NCBI RefSeq assembly: GCF_014905175.1
Contig: NC_057790.1
Coordinates: 2,852,001 to 2,916,000, forward strand
Length of the DNA stretch: 64,000 nucleotides
Source: Aphidius gifuensis
Lineage: Eukaryota > Arthropoda > Insecta > Hymenoptera > Braconidae
Direction of reading: 5' to 3'
A program made the translations under genes and the position numbers. Every line of letters begins with the position of its first letter. Positions within the stretch are counted from its first letter, which is position 1. Shown one piece after another: positions 52,124 through 64,000 of the stretch. The notes under the pieces are model-generated. The model worked only from the letters and a program-made list of their open reading frames with translations, was not told the DNA's origin and searched no databases.

Positions 52124-55100
52124 GTAATATAATTTATCAACAATTTTTTATATTCATTCATTAAAAAAAAAAATCTGTTTTTTATTTTTTAAGATTTTAT
52201 TAACTGGAGCACAAAATAATTGTTCATTCGGATAAAAAAAAATACAATAAAATAAATAAAATAAAGATGAATAATTATAAAATATGAAAAAAAGTTTTAG
52301 CAGTATAAATTTTTAACAATGAATAATAATAAAAATAATTTTCAAACAGATGTATGTAAAGTTTTTTATGAAGAAAATATAAGAGAAAACATGTTTGCAA
52401 CGTGGCTTTGACAAATGACACGATTCGTCCATTTGACTGATGGAAATGTCGCATTATCACGTAACTTCCAAGAATTTTTCCGCAAACTATGAGTAAATAA
52501 AGATAAAAACAAAATATAATACTGTATGTTTATGGAAAATCAATCCACCGAGGTCAGTCAAAATTTACCTCAGTAAATCATCATTTTTCAAGCACAAAAA
52601 AAAAACACAAATAGTCATAAAACTTTACAATAAAAAAAAAAAAGAAATTATATATTTTTACATTTTCGTATTCCAACATAAGGTGATATTTTACAATGTC
52701 ATCCAAATAAAATGAATAATTCAAGTAATTTTTTTTATATATTTATCCATAAATTTTTTTCTTCTATCCATAAATCAAAAGCTCGTTGTTTTTTTCTCTC
52801 TCTATCGTTTCTTTTATTTGAAAATCTTTTGATAATAATAAATATATGCCTCAATTAATATATAAATTGTTATTTACTAAACGTAAATTTCATCCTCTAC
52901 AGGTTAATAATTCAACATGAAAATACCTGATAAAATCACAAAGCTAAAAACATGTTTTTATTTTGGCAAACATCCCAAGCTTGCAATTTCGATATATATA
53001 AACACAATAACAGAATAAAATGATTATTAAATTTAAAATATGTCGACAGATATTTTATTATTTTTAAAAACCTTTAAACCAAAATTATTTGATACATTTA
53101 TGATAAAATATATAAATAATGAATTTAAAATAATAAAATAATACTGTTGCCATAAAATAAAAGTGGCATTTTATGTAAAAGGTAAAATACCCCATAAAGA
53201 TATCATTGAATTATTAATAGACCATCACTTGAGACATAAGAGAATTACTACGAGAATAAACTTCTGCTGAATTACAAGCATGAAAAACCAGTTGAAATTC
53301 TAATGTACTGTTAAATCATGCACTTTTTTTTTTTCCTCAGGTTATCTTGAATATTATTTATGCTCACATACTGGTTGTTCATTCAATAAAAAATTTTAAC
53401 CTTGTATAAAAATTTATAATATAATAAATATATAATCAATAATTGAAAAAATAATAATTGAATTGTTCAATTGACAATGTATAATATTTATTAAGTATTA
53501 TAAGTGAGAAGATCAATACACTATGATTTAATAATGAAAAAAGAGATATAATCTATATATATAGAATATATATATGTATGAGGACACATACATGATAAAC
53601 GTATAATAATAAAATTTTAATGATATAACATGACATATATGAATAATAATATATAAATGAATTAGACAAATTTATTTATCATAAAAAATTATATTTAAAA
53701 TTGATTCAATAAAACTAAAAAAAGTAGATATTATGAATTAATTATAAATATCAGAGAAACAAATTTAAAATATATTAAAATCAAATATTATATAATATTT
53801 ATAGAATAAATATAGTGTATATATAAAAATATAATGAATAATAGTAAAATTGAAAAATAATATTTATATATATAAAATTTGATATATAATATTAAGAATA
53901 GCATATAATTATTAAAAAACAAGACACATGATCATATTTAAGCACAATGAGGTACAAACTTGTTCATCACGAAATTATATATCACTCCACTTGGATATGT
54001 GTTAAAACTTAGTGTCATATTGAACAATACTGTATTATTAAAGTTTTCTCATTAGACAAATTTATTTTCATAATAAAAGTTTATTTTTATTATCCCTAAT
54101 TGTTGAATGATATTTATTAAAAATTAAAATTAATAAATTAGTATAATATATAAATAAATTTGTGAATATAAAATAGTAAAATTATTCAACAAAAAGTATT
54201 GAAAATAAATAAAAATAAAATTTGCATATTAGTAAATTCCATTACGAAAATGAAAAAATATTTATATCAATAATATATTGTTATATTTTATGGGTCAAAA
54301 GATAATATATGTGAAAAAATATTTTACCAAAATAACAATGTAAAATTTATATAGAAAAAAAAAATTATAAAAAATATATATTGTCGAACAGTTGTGTCGT
54401 TTACAATTGACATAAAGAAAGCAGAAAAAAAATAGCTAAAAATTCAGAAATAATGTGGGAAAAAAAATGACAATGGAAAATATATTCATCATACCACAAG
54501 CATTTTATTTTTGTAAATTCTCACACAGACTAAACTATTTTTTTAGTCGTCGTTATTTTGATAAAAATACAGTAAAATTAAAAAACAAAAAAAAAAAAAA
54601 AAATGTCGTTTTTTATTTTCATTTATTTTATTTTTTTTACTATGCTCAGAACTAATTTAGGAGAGTTGTGTTATTACCATTCTTTTGTGGCATTGGTAAA
54701 CTACAGTATTGATTTAAGAAAAAAAAAAAAAAAAAATACGAGTCAATAAAGAAAAAGCTCATTAAAAAAAAAAAAAAAAAAAAACGATTATTGATGCATA
54801 AACAAAATGCGTCAAATTTATAAAGTATAAAAAAAGTAAAAAATTAGGAAATATAAATTTAAAGAAGATGTATAAATATTTTTTTTATAAAAGTTGATTT
54901 TCAGTCAAATTTTAAAGTTTTTCTTAGTTTAGGGAAATTCAAATTGGATTTAATGCAAAATTTATTTACATAATTTATTTCAGCGACAATCAAATGCAAA
55001 TTTTAAGGTGATATTATTTTTCTTTGTAAAAACCGACAGATTATAATAATTTTAAATTATTTTTTTTACCTTTATTAAAAAAAATACTCCAATTATCTCC

Positions 55101-57851
55101 CTTTTTTTTTTGAGAATAAATTTTTAATAACAGTTATTATATTTATTATTTGGAATTAAAAATAATTTAATTATACTGATAAATGATTGTTAAAATTAGA
55201 TGTCTCATTAGTTACAAAATTGTTCAATACAAAAATGTTCAATATTAAATTTCATAAAACTAATAATAATTTTCAATCATCAAGAGAAGGAAATTAATTT
55301 TCATCAGCATATTTGAAACAATTAATTTTATTTGATTCTGTTTTCAATTTTATCTCGTCAACGTTTAAATATTTATCATTAAATTTGAAAAAAAACAACT
55401 AAAAATATACTGTAGTAATTTATTTTAGAAATTGTTTTTTTCTCATTTTTTTTTTCTCTTTTACCTGCAGTGATATTACGTCAAGATTGTGACAAAATAA
55501 TAGAGACAATGGGTGCCAACCTTTTATACTTAAAATAAAGGTAAAAAAAAAACAAAAAGAAAAAGAAAAAATAGGTTGAGACAGAATGAAGCCAGGTTGA
55601 AAATTTTTAGTGGAAACGACAAGACACAATCACTGAAATCGAACGATTATTTTTATTTTATATTATCTTCATGTTTTCACATTTATTCATGCTTATTTTT
55701 TGACCTATTTTCATCGATAACATAACCAACCATTGAGAATTATGTAATACTTTATGAAACATCTCACAGGAATTGCATAATTTTCACGTACAACTTTAAC
55801 AATATACATGCATTGTCTCAAGTGACTTTTCCAATAACAAAATGACGAAATTATCTAATTAGTTTTTACTTGAAAATAATTATTCCTACAAACATTTACA
55901 ATTGAATTATTAAGTTAAAAATTATTCTAACTTTTTAAAAATATAAAAAAAATACTAATTAAAATTAATCGAACAATTTTTTAAATATATTCAAGTATGC
56001 AACTTATGCAAAACTCCAGTGGGAAAAAATAATAATAAAGCATTCTCAAACTGAACTAAAAAAATAAAAAAAAACACTATAAATAATTTCTGAATAGTTT
56101 TATCTAAATTTATAAACTCAAACTTTTTAATTTTATTTAAAAAATTATATACTCAATAATTATATCAATAAGCTTTTTGTATTGAAATTTAAACAATTCA
56201 TATTTCACGAAAAAATTTAAGTAGTTTGAAAAATTTTCAATTGTGCTTTGGACATAATCCAAGAAACTTTTCAAGCTCAAAAGTGAAAATAAAATTTATT
56301 TATTTATTTTTAAATATACTTGAAGCTTTGACAATAGTTAAAAATAAAAATTAGAATTAGAAATTTTAAAAAAAATATAATAAAAGCATTGTTTTTTATA
56401 ATAAAAAAATAATATGTATTTTTATTTTTTTTTTAATTTATTGATAATAATACACAATGACATAAAGTACCACAATTTATTTGGATGTAGACATTGACCG
56501 CATTTTCATTGATTAAAAATAAAAAAAATAAAAAAATAACCACACGTTACATTTTCAAGTTTTTCATAGCAATTATTTGTGTAGAGCCATTTTTATATAT
56601 TTTTTTTTCATTGTAAATTTTTTTTATACTGTAATACAAGAACATTTTATGTAGCTCGAGTAAAAAAGTAAAAAAAAGAAATTTCATAAAAATAAAATTA
56701 AACTAGATATTGTCAAGTTCAGGGCTCATATTTAATTATTCAGGTCACACGAGCGTGTCGTCTCCAGTTCTAAGCACTTTGCATATAAGCACTCTTTAAC
56801 GTGAAATATGACGGCCTTTGTACAATAATATAAAATATAAATATGCTCAAGCGTTGAGTGAACTGTTTTAATAAAACCCGAATAATTATTAAAACTCAAA
56901 GAATCATATTAAGAAAAATAATTTACCAATTTATTAAAAAAAATATTGCAATCAGCAATAAATACAAGTAACATATGTTGATAAATCATTTCTCGTATTT
57001 AAATTATTAATAATTGTTAAAATATTATAATAATCAGAATATATTAATTTTTTTTGTTTTAATTTAAAAATAAAATTAATAGCTGTGTAATAATAATGAA
57101 AAAAATTTATTCAAACTTTTTTTTTTTTTATTTCTCATTAAAGTTTGAATAGTTCTTTTATTTTTGTACATTCCAATTTTAACATTGAAATGAAAAAAAA
57201 AATAAAAATTGCATAAACTTTATTTCATTTTAAAAAAATTTGAAAGTATTTAAAATATTTTTTCTTTTTTTTTCATTTTTTTAATAAAACATAGGTATTG
57301 TTATTTAAACTTTTTACTATAATTGAGTTTAAAAAAATAAAAGAAATCGATAATTTTATAAACTTACTATTGGCAAGTTTTTGTTTTCTTTTTTTTTTTT
57401 TTGAGAAATATCTATCTGATATTAGATAAATTTTTAAATTTGATTTCATGTTTCGTTATAGCGTGACGTAAAAAGGAGTGGCTGCAAAACTTTTAAATTT
57501 TTAACAAAAAAAAAACCTAATAAATGACAGATGCAATCATATATAGGAAAAAAAAATTATCAACAATGAATAAAAGAATAAAAAACAATTAATATTCAAT
57601 GAATCTATTTGATTGATTCGATAGTGAACATCAAATAAAATGAAATTCCACTTGAGGTAAAAAATAATAAAAATAATAATTTATACATATAAAAATATGT
57701 TTTTTTATTTGTTTAAATATTTCACCAATATAAAATTGTTAAAAAAAAATTTAAACAAAATAAATTTCAGAGATTTTAATCTGTTTTAAAATGTTTTTTG
57801 AAAAAAAATTTATAAAAATAATATTATATAAAATTACACAAGAGTAAATTA

Positions 57852-57944
57852 ATTTATTAATTTATTTATTGATTTATTTATTTATCTATTTATTTATTCT
57901 TTGAGTTTTTCTATTTATTGATTATTTATTTATTTATTTATTCA
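57852..57944. repeat. (TTTA)n tetranucleotide repeat, interrupted
   Basis: TTTA/ATTT units from about 57,852 to 57,944, broken by GATT, CTAT and the sequence TTCTTTGAGTTTTT. Confidence 0.85.
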
Positions 57945-60900
57945 CGTTTCATTCAATATTAAAATTACATATGCAATTATGCAGTAATAAAAAATATTCT
58001 CGTATTCATCCACCACGTAATTTTACAATTTAAATTTAATATCAACAATGTTGCATTAAATCAAAAACTCGATAAACATAGTCACCTGGTATCCTACTAA
58101 ATTTACAAATATCAATTGATTTACTCATTTACAAATACCAGAATTGTTAGACTTAATTAAACGCATAAAAAATTTTAAAAATGAATAAAAATAAATAAAT
58201 AATAAAAATTAATCAATTGAATATTCACGGAATGAAGAAATAGTTTCGTGTAATGAAACAATCAAAATCCAGTCTAATATCATTTGTCGCATTGAGTCAC
58301 GCGAAATTCATTAAGGTCATTTTTATGAATCACTCTGTTCTATGCTCATTCTGTATATTGAAAAAAAAAAGGACAAATAAATGCTTATGCAAACGACGAA
58401 ATGGATTTTTAAATTGACTATTTTTTGTTTGATAACAAAATAAAATTTACATCAAGTATTTTAATATTAAACCTTTTTAAATTAAGTTGCAAGTGAAATT
58501 CAATTTTCACATGTCGATAACAAGTTGAGGACAATATATTCGAAATGATTTGGGAGTTTGTATGACTTTCAAAATGTCATGAAAAGTCAAGTTTATATTA
58601 TATCAAACGACAGACAACAGTGTGGATGTGATAAACAAGACAGTGCCCGTGAGATATATATACAAAGTTAATATACAAGTTATGTTCAAGATTATTAAAT
58701 ACAAAGTGAATATACGCTCTTGACAATAATACTACTTGAAACAAACAAGTCAAAACTTTATCGTCAATTTAAAATATACAATATGTTGTTTTGATTTTAC
58801 AAAATTTAAAATCAATCATTTCATATTTGATAAATTAAAATTGTACTGTCAAACAATTCACCATATTGTAATGTAAAATTAATTATTCTTTTCAACTTGA
58901 ATGAAAATATTTAAATTTAATAAACATTTAAATGACTTGTATATATTATTTTTAATTTCACTTCACGTATTTTTATTCTTCAATAAATTACCAAACTGGT
59001 ATGAAAAAAATATTAAATATTAATTGCAAATTGTTCTCTTACTTTCAAACAAAAAAAAAAATGAAAATTCATACAAAGTTTCTTGTCAATTGAAAATTAT
59101 AATTCAAGTAAAATACATAAATTTTTATTAAAATAGCTAATATTCATTTGATTAATATGATGTTAAATATTAAATTTGTAATTAAATTATTTGATATATT
59201 CCATAGCAATGAAATTACATGAATATGAAATATTTCTATAATCAAATATGAATTTACAGTTGACATTGATAAATGTTAATTTTGATATTTCTATGCTGTC
59301 TCATCAAAAATTTACATACTGCATCATGATAAATCATTGGAAAAAAAATGCATATTTTGTTCAAAGTTTGATCAATTTTTTTGTGATCAATAGATAAAGA
59401 TAAAAATAAAAAAATAGTAAATTTAGTATGTATATAATAAAAAATTTAAAAAACCATGGAATACAATAAATGGTATAAAAAAAAAATTCACGCATCATTG
59501 AAGTAAGGAATTTTATTAAAATAAATTTTCGAAAATAATATAAATTTTACTATTGTATAGCAAGTGAATGAAAAATTTTTGTATAAAAATGTTATGTTGG
59601 TTGAATTTATGGATGACGAGGCGACACATGGACGCTGAAACAGGGTGAAAATGTAAAAAAAATAAAAAATAAAAAGCATTAGTTCAAATTCTCGAGTAAA
59701 AGTAGCGATAAAACGATCACTAGAGTGTTGGTAAGTCTCACTGGGTTTAATCCGCCCCTTTGATATACGAGTGTAAGACTTGGTATTCCTGACCTTACGA
59801 TTTCTCACCTCGACCCCCATTTAAATTGCTGCATATCTATCACAATCTAGGTACATCCCACCTTACTCAAGTCATCATTCTTATATTAATCCAGCTTCAA
59901 ATAATGCTACACAATTTTCAATTTTAAAAAATTTTATTTTTTTCTATTTGATCTAGTTATTTAAAAAAAAAAAAAAACACAAGAATGAAATAGGGTGGAA
60001 AAATAAAATAAGGGTAAATCCAACTCATCTGCTATTGACATATTTTTTTCAACAAACTTTTGATTTTAATTTAAAATTATTTATATTGAAATTTAAAAAT
60101 ATATACATACAATTGATAATTATTATTTTTTTCTCATTATCGGTTTTTTTTTTTTTAAATTAAAAAACTAATTATAATCACACTTGTGATAGATAATCAT
60201 GAAAAATAAAATTAAAAAAAAAATCTCTCGTGAATTAAAATATCGTGAGATAAAAATAAAATCATATTGTTAAATAAAAAAAGAATTACCATTGAAATAA
60301 GGTAAAAAAAAGTAATCTAAATGAAAAAAAGAGAAATGAGAAATTAAATAGAGAGTGAAAATTCTAAAATAAAAAGTGTAAAATTTAAATTTTTTTTATA
60401 ATGACAATTTAAATTTAAACAGATATATATTATTTTTTTTATTTCAACTATCTACAGGTTGTTATAATTTTTAAAATCATCATACACTCTCGTGTAAATA
60501 CATAAAAAAAAAAAATAATAAAAACTATCAAGTGCCAAGTTATGTGTTGCCACGAGACTCGTTATTTTTATAATTTTTTTGACACTTGAATTTTTTATAT
60601 TTGCACGAGAATATAAAAAGCATTGCACGTTAATAAAAAAATTATTATAAAAATATATATGTGTTTTTAAATATGTTGTTATAAAATTTATGAAAAGTAA
60701 TTTCTGTGATTTTTTTTAGAATCACAAACTAAAGAAAAATAAAAAAAATATTCTTAATAAAAAGTAGTGAGTTTTTTGTTTTTTTTTTTTTTGATTTCAT
60801 TTAAACATTATCAAAATAAAAATCGACAGGATTCGAAAACTCAATATAGACTTAAATCTGGATGGAGGTTATTCTCCAACTTGAAGTTACACACGCGATC

Positions 60901-61612
60901 AATTGACTTAGATGTATACCAGTTTAAATTCATGACTCGTACATTTTCTATCTTAAATTTTTTTGAAACAAACATTTCAACAATGTATTTTAAATTTATA
61001 AAGTATATATGAAATTTAGTATATACATGGTCGAGATATAACTGGAAGATTCGCTAAATGTTGGTTAAAGTTTAGTACCAGTATTCTCTACAAATTACCA
61101 ACATTTACTTTATCAACTAAAACAATATAACCACTAATTAATCAAAATTACAGCTCTTAAAATTTTCCTTTTGTTATAGAAGTTCATGTTATTTTTCCAT
61201 CATTACATATCCCATGAGTCTTAATTTTTTTCGAAATTAAGTAATTTGTATTATTGTTATATTAATTCGTTCTCTAAACTATACGTGTACAAAATATTCA
61301 TCCAAAGAAATTATTATAATTTTTTTTTTGTTTTTTTATAGTCTCCAGTACTCAAGAGAATTATATAAAATTTCCAGAGCCAGAAGCTCTCTTGAGTCGT
61401 TAAAATCTAATATTGCAGCTTGCAGAATAAGTGAAAAAATATGTATAGAAAAAAGGAGCAATTTTAAAATTAAATAAAAAAAAAAGTTCAAAAAAAACAT
61501 GAAATTAAAAAAGTCTTGATAAATTGCCAGACGTTAATTTTCAAACAGGTAAATTAGTAAAAATAAAAATGAATTAAATGTATATTTAAATATAAAATAA
61601 ATTTTTATATAC

Positions 61613-61943
61613 CTGAGATCATTCATTCTGGTTCTTCTCATTCCACGTGAATGATGTGGTGGTGGTGCTGCACATCTGCAGTCACAATGCATAACACAAA
61701 GTGCAACACTTGTTGCAAGTGTCACAACAAATGGTGCAGCAAAAAAATGCATTATTATTTCAACCATAGCTTCACGATTATAATTTGTCAACACAATACT
61801 ACCATTAACACGACTATAATGACATGGAAATTTTGCTCCTTCAAAACCAAGATCACGTGTAAAATTTTCACAATCAATAAGTGGTGGATAACCACAACCT
61901 TTTATATTAACTTTAAGTATTGCTTCAATTTCACCAGGTGATT
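61613..61943 (-). CDS. Teh1: Teh1 coding exon 2: second Cys loop and TM2
   Basis: Acceptor ttatttgttacag on the minus strand ends at 61,944. The donor is GT at 61,612-61,611 after CTCAG. It encodes ESPGEIEAILKVNIKGCGYP, then PLIDCENFTRDLGFEGAKFP, CHYSRVNGSIVLTNYNREAM, the TM2 helix and CDCRCAAPPPHHSRGMRRTR. Phase 1 in matches exon 1 across a 299-bp intron, and phase 2 out requires another exon. The Cys-rich CDCRC just inside TM2 could be palmitoylated (inference). Confidence 0.88.
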
Positions 61944-62825
61944 CTGTAACAAATAATTAAAATAAACTAATTAAATAAAATCAATACAAATGCAATTATC
62001 ATAGTTCAACTAAAAACTAAAAAAAGCTTAACATAAAAAAGTTTAACATTTTATTCAATCAATTTAAAACAAAAAGAATTAAACTATAAAAAAATTTAAA
62101 TTACAGCTAAGCTTGACTTGACATTGTAAAACAATTAAATTAACAGCAAAGCTGATTGATGAGAAAACTTTATTTAATTTTATTTTTGTTCATCTATATG
62201 ACAATATTGATTGAAGAAAAAAAAAAAAAAAATTATACTAACCAGAATCAGTTGATGTAGCTAATGTCGTTGTCGTTGTCGTTGTAATTAATTTACTATT
62301 ACTATCATTAATATTATTATTATTATAATTCCAATAAGATGAATCATTTAATGGTGTATATGTAACATAAATATGTGTACATTTATAAACATCACTTGTA
62401 CAACCTTCTCTACATGAGCTCCATGTACAATTAAATATACCAACAATATCTTCACGTCTTATTGTTGTACATATAACTGGTTGTGGTGAAAAATCAGCAG
62501 CCAATGTACTTATTGCTGGATCAACATATAATGGTACCAAAAATAATAATGCAGCACCACCAGATGTTGCTACAAGTGCAAGTGCTGATGTTGCATAAAA
62601 ATTAAACCGCTGACGGCATGTACGCCGTGGCGGACGGCGCCGCGAAGCGCCAAAACCGAGTTCCAACAGTTTGCGACGACGTGCTTCTTGTTCCTGTATT
62701 TCGTATTTCTGGGGATTTGACTGGCACTGGCTACCTGCGTCAAGCAGTAATTCTGAACTACTACCACGCATCAGACCAGTTTGTGAATCGTCTTCGTCGT
62801 CGCTCGAGGTGACGCCAGTCAATCC
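61613..62825 (-). CDS. Teh1: TipE-family sodium-channel auxiliary subunit, probable Teh1 (two exons seen, both ends uncertain)
   Basis: Minus-strand gene with exon 1 at 62825..62243 and exon 2 at 61943..61613. TipE and its homologues (TEH1-4) are two-TM accessory subunits that raise expression or shift gating of the insect voltage-gated sodium channel Para. Seen: acidic N-terminus (TGVTSSDDEDDSQTGLMRG), basic cluster ASRRRPPRRTCRQRF, TM1 around NFYATSALALVATSGGAALL with FLVPLYVDP following, a large extracellular Cys loop (CTTIRREDIVGIFNCTWSSC, REGCTSDVYKCTHIYVTY; later GCGYPPLIDCENF and FPCHYS), sequons NCT, NDS, NFT and NGS, and TM2 AAPFVVTLATSVALCVMHC. This Cys-loop pattern is diagnostic of the TipE family; the TEH1 assignment rests on overall resemblance. 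The frame ends at a phase-2 donor, so a further C-terminal exon is needed, and the start codon is unresolved. Confidence 0.85.
62243..62825 (-). CDS. Teh1: Teh1 coding exon 1: N-terminus, TM1 and first Cys loop
   Basis: The open frame runs from a stop at 62,856-62,858 down to the donor GT at 62,242-62,241 (CTG|GTTAGT), phase 1 out. The first in-frame ATG is at 62,771-62,769 (MRGSSSELLLDAGSQC). The frame upstream of it still reads like protein (IKIDKFDPEGLTGVTSSDDE) but has no ATG before the stop. The only AG that could serve as an acceptor ends at 62,826 and has no pyrimidine tract. The interval given uses that acceptor as its upper limit. The end of the exon is low-complexity (Asn/Thr repeats) before the junction. 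Confidence 0.82.
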
Positions 62826-64000
62826 CTCAGGATCAAATTTATCAATTTTGATTAATTAATTTTTTTTTATTATTAATTAATTATTTTATTTTGAAAATTT
62901 TAATAAATATATTATTATTTTTATATTGGTCGTTGATAATAATGACGAATATTCAATAATCATTTCAAACTTTTTTCCTTTTTTTTATAACAGCTGGCTA
63001 GATGATGATGATGATGATGATGATGGATCAATTTATTTTTTTAATTTTTTTTTATTACTTTATTATGTTAGCTTTTGATGAATTTTCTTTAAAGGGATAA
63101 ACCACTCTAGATTATTTTTATGCGTCCCAAGATACTGCTCGATCCAATAATCGCCTTTGGGTACGATCATTTTGTAGATCCCATGAGTACTCGTCGATTC
63201 GCGTTGATAAAATTATTACTAAAATTTTTGTACATACTGTTACTACATTGCACTTTAATGTTTCATCAATTTTTAGCATATGGCCTTGCTCCATTTTCAT
63301 CATTTTTTTTTGCTACTGCTTATTACTATACTAGTCTATTATTTTTATATCATTTTGTCATGCCATTTGTTTATTTGATTTTTTTGGTAATTTTTTAGTC
63401 TAGATTTTTTATTGACTTGGATTTTTTATTTTGATCATTATATTTTTTCACATTTTTATTTTGATAGAGGTGACAATATTTTTTTTCAATTCATAACACT
63501 ATGTATGTGGGTGTAATTAAAAAGTCGTTAATTCGTTTTTTTTTTTTTTTTTACTAATTTATAAACAATAAGTGTTTGAAGTTAGGGTTATTTGTTTTTT
63601 CTGTGACCACTTGTGGTTTTTTTTTTAGAGCTTGTAATGTGTTATCGTTTATTTGTATAACATTCAGTTTAACAAAATTTTCGCGCCTATTTGATTAACA
63701 TTTTTTTAACATCACAAATATTTTTTTCCACTAAAATAATGTTGTTTTATTTATTAATAACAATTGTCATTTGTTTTTTACTTTTCTTTTTTTTTTTACT
63801 GAACCATTTTATTTGTCACTTTTGTAAACTGAAATTTTAATTATTTTTCTTTTATTCACATGTCGAATATTCATTTAAATTTCACCGGCTCTATCATTTT
63901 TTTTCAACTCAATTTAAAACTAAAAAAAAATTATAAAAAACACAAAAATAATAATAAAATTATAATGAAAAAAAAAAAATTACAAAAATAGAAAAATCAT
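62826..64000 (-). other. Teh1 5' flank, 5' UTR or upstream intron
   Basis: AT-rich, with the (GAT)8 repeat at 63,001 and a less AT-rich block at 63,118-63,215. That block is not in frame with Teh1 and may be a 5' UTR exon. No promoter element could be assigned. Confidence 0.4.
63001..63024. repeat. (GAT)8 microsatellite upstream of Teh1
   Basis: Eight GAT units, about 175 bp before the Teh1 coding frame on the Teh1 5' side. On the Teh1 strand it reads (ATC)8. It probably lies in the 5' UTR or an upstream intron. Confidence 0.92.

Larger units (their letters stand above)
51033..61612. other. AT-rich desert downstream of Teh1
   Basis: Teh1 needs at least one more exon here or beyond, but none could be picked with confidence. 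Less AT-rich patches were noted at 51,450-51,580, 56,715-56,860 and 59,690-59,880. A 10-bp inverted repeat lies at 61,350-61,397. Confidence 0.5.

Noticed and set aside
59488..59820. 110-codon minus-strand frame with GVEVRNRKVRNTKSY start
   Set aside because: First half has near-balanced composition but the second half is Phe/Ile-rich AT filler; no splice sites or recognisable domain.
59798..59828. Possible Teh1 last exon on the minus strand: acceptor atatgcag then ten codons (SNLNGGRGEK...) to a stop, phase-compatible with exon 2
   Set aside because: Weak pyrimidine tract, very short, 1.8 kb away, and no remembered family tail to compare; a phase match alone is one in three by chance.
1..64000. 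Bacterial, CRISPR or bracovirus-type content
   Set aside because: No repeat-spacer array, no operon-like gene packing and no viral gene motif were seen; genes are spliced and eukaryotic.

Overview
The window is nuclear DNA from a very AT-rich eukaryote. By eye only about one fifth of the bases are G or C, with long A/T homopolymers throughout. Coding exons are short, bounded by GT/AG splice sites and widely spaced. The two recognisable protein genes are an EVA-1-type SUEL-lectin receptor and a TipE-family sodium-channel accessory subunit. The second family is insect/arthropod-specific, so the host is an insect. The extreme AT content would fit a small parasitoid wasp such as an aphidiine braconid, but that is inference only.

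Layout. 1-10,013 is gene-poor and holds one intact-looking foldback DNA transposon (5,896-7,639) with 8-bp target-site duplications. 10,014-31,410 on the + strand is the body of eva-1: eight coding exons with matching splice phases, two SUEL lectin domains, a long extracellular linker, one membrane segment and a cytoplasmic tail. Its signal-peptide exon is not found and probably lies further upstream. The eva-1 stop is TGA-C and is followed by 28 more in-frame, protein-like codons, so it is a strong candidate for stop-codon readthrough. 31.5-61.6 kb is mostly AT-rich DNA without recognised genes. It contains an 840-bp direct repeat in two copies (36.7 and 42.1 kb), a four-copy 152-bp tandem array related to the inside of the foldback transposon (38.5-39.0 kb), a GC-rich palindrome, a clean tRNA-Gly(GCC) gene on the minus strand (43,580-43,650), and an orphan terminal coding exon on the + strand (50,830-51,016). 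That exon's phase would allow it to be an alternative 3' end of eva-1. 61,613-62,825 on the minus strand holds two exons of a TipE homologue, best read as Teh1. Its last exon is not identified and its start codon is unclear.

Both protein genes encode neuronal membrane proteins: an axon-guidance co-receptor and a voltage-gated sodium-channel auxiliary subunit. They sit on opposite strands with their 3' ends facing each other across about 30 kb. Nothing in the sequence shows that they are regulated together. No CRISPR array, operon, prokaryotic gene or viral gene was seen.
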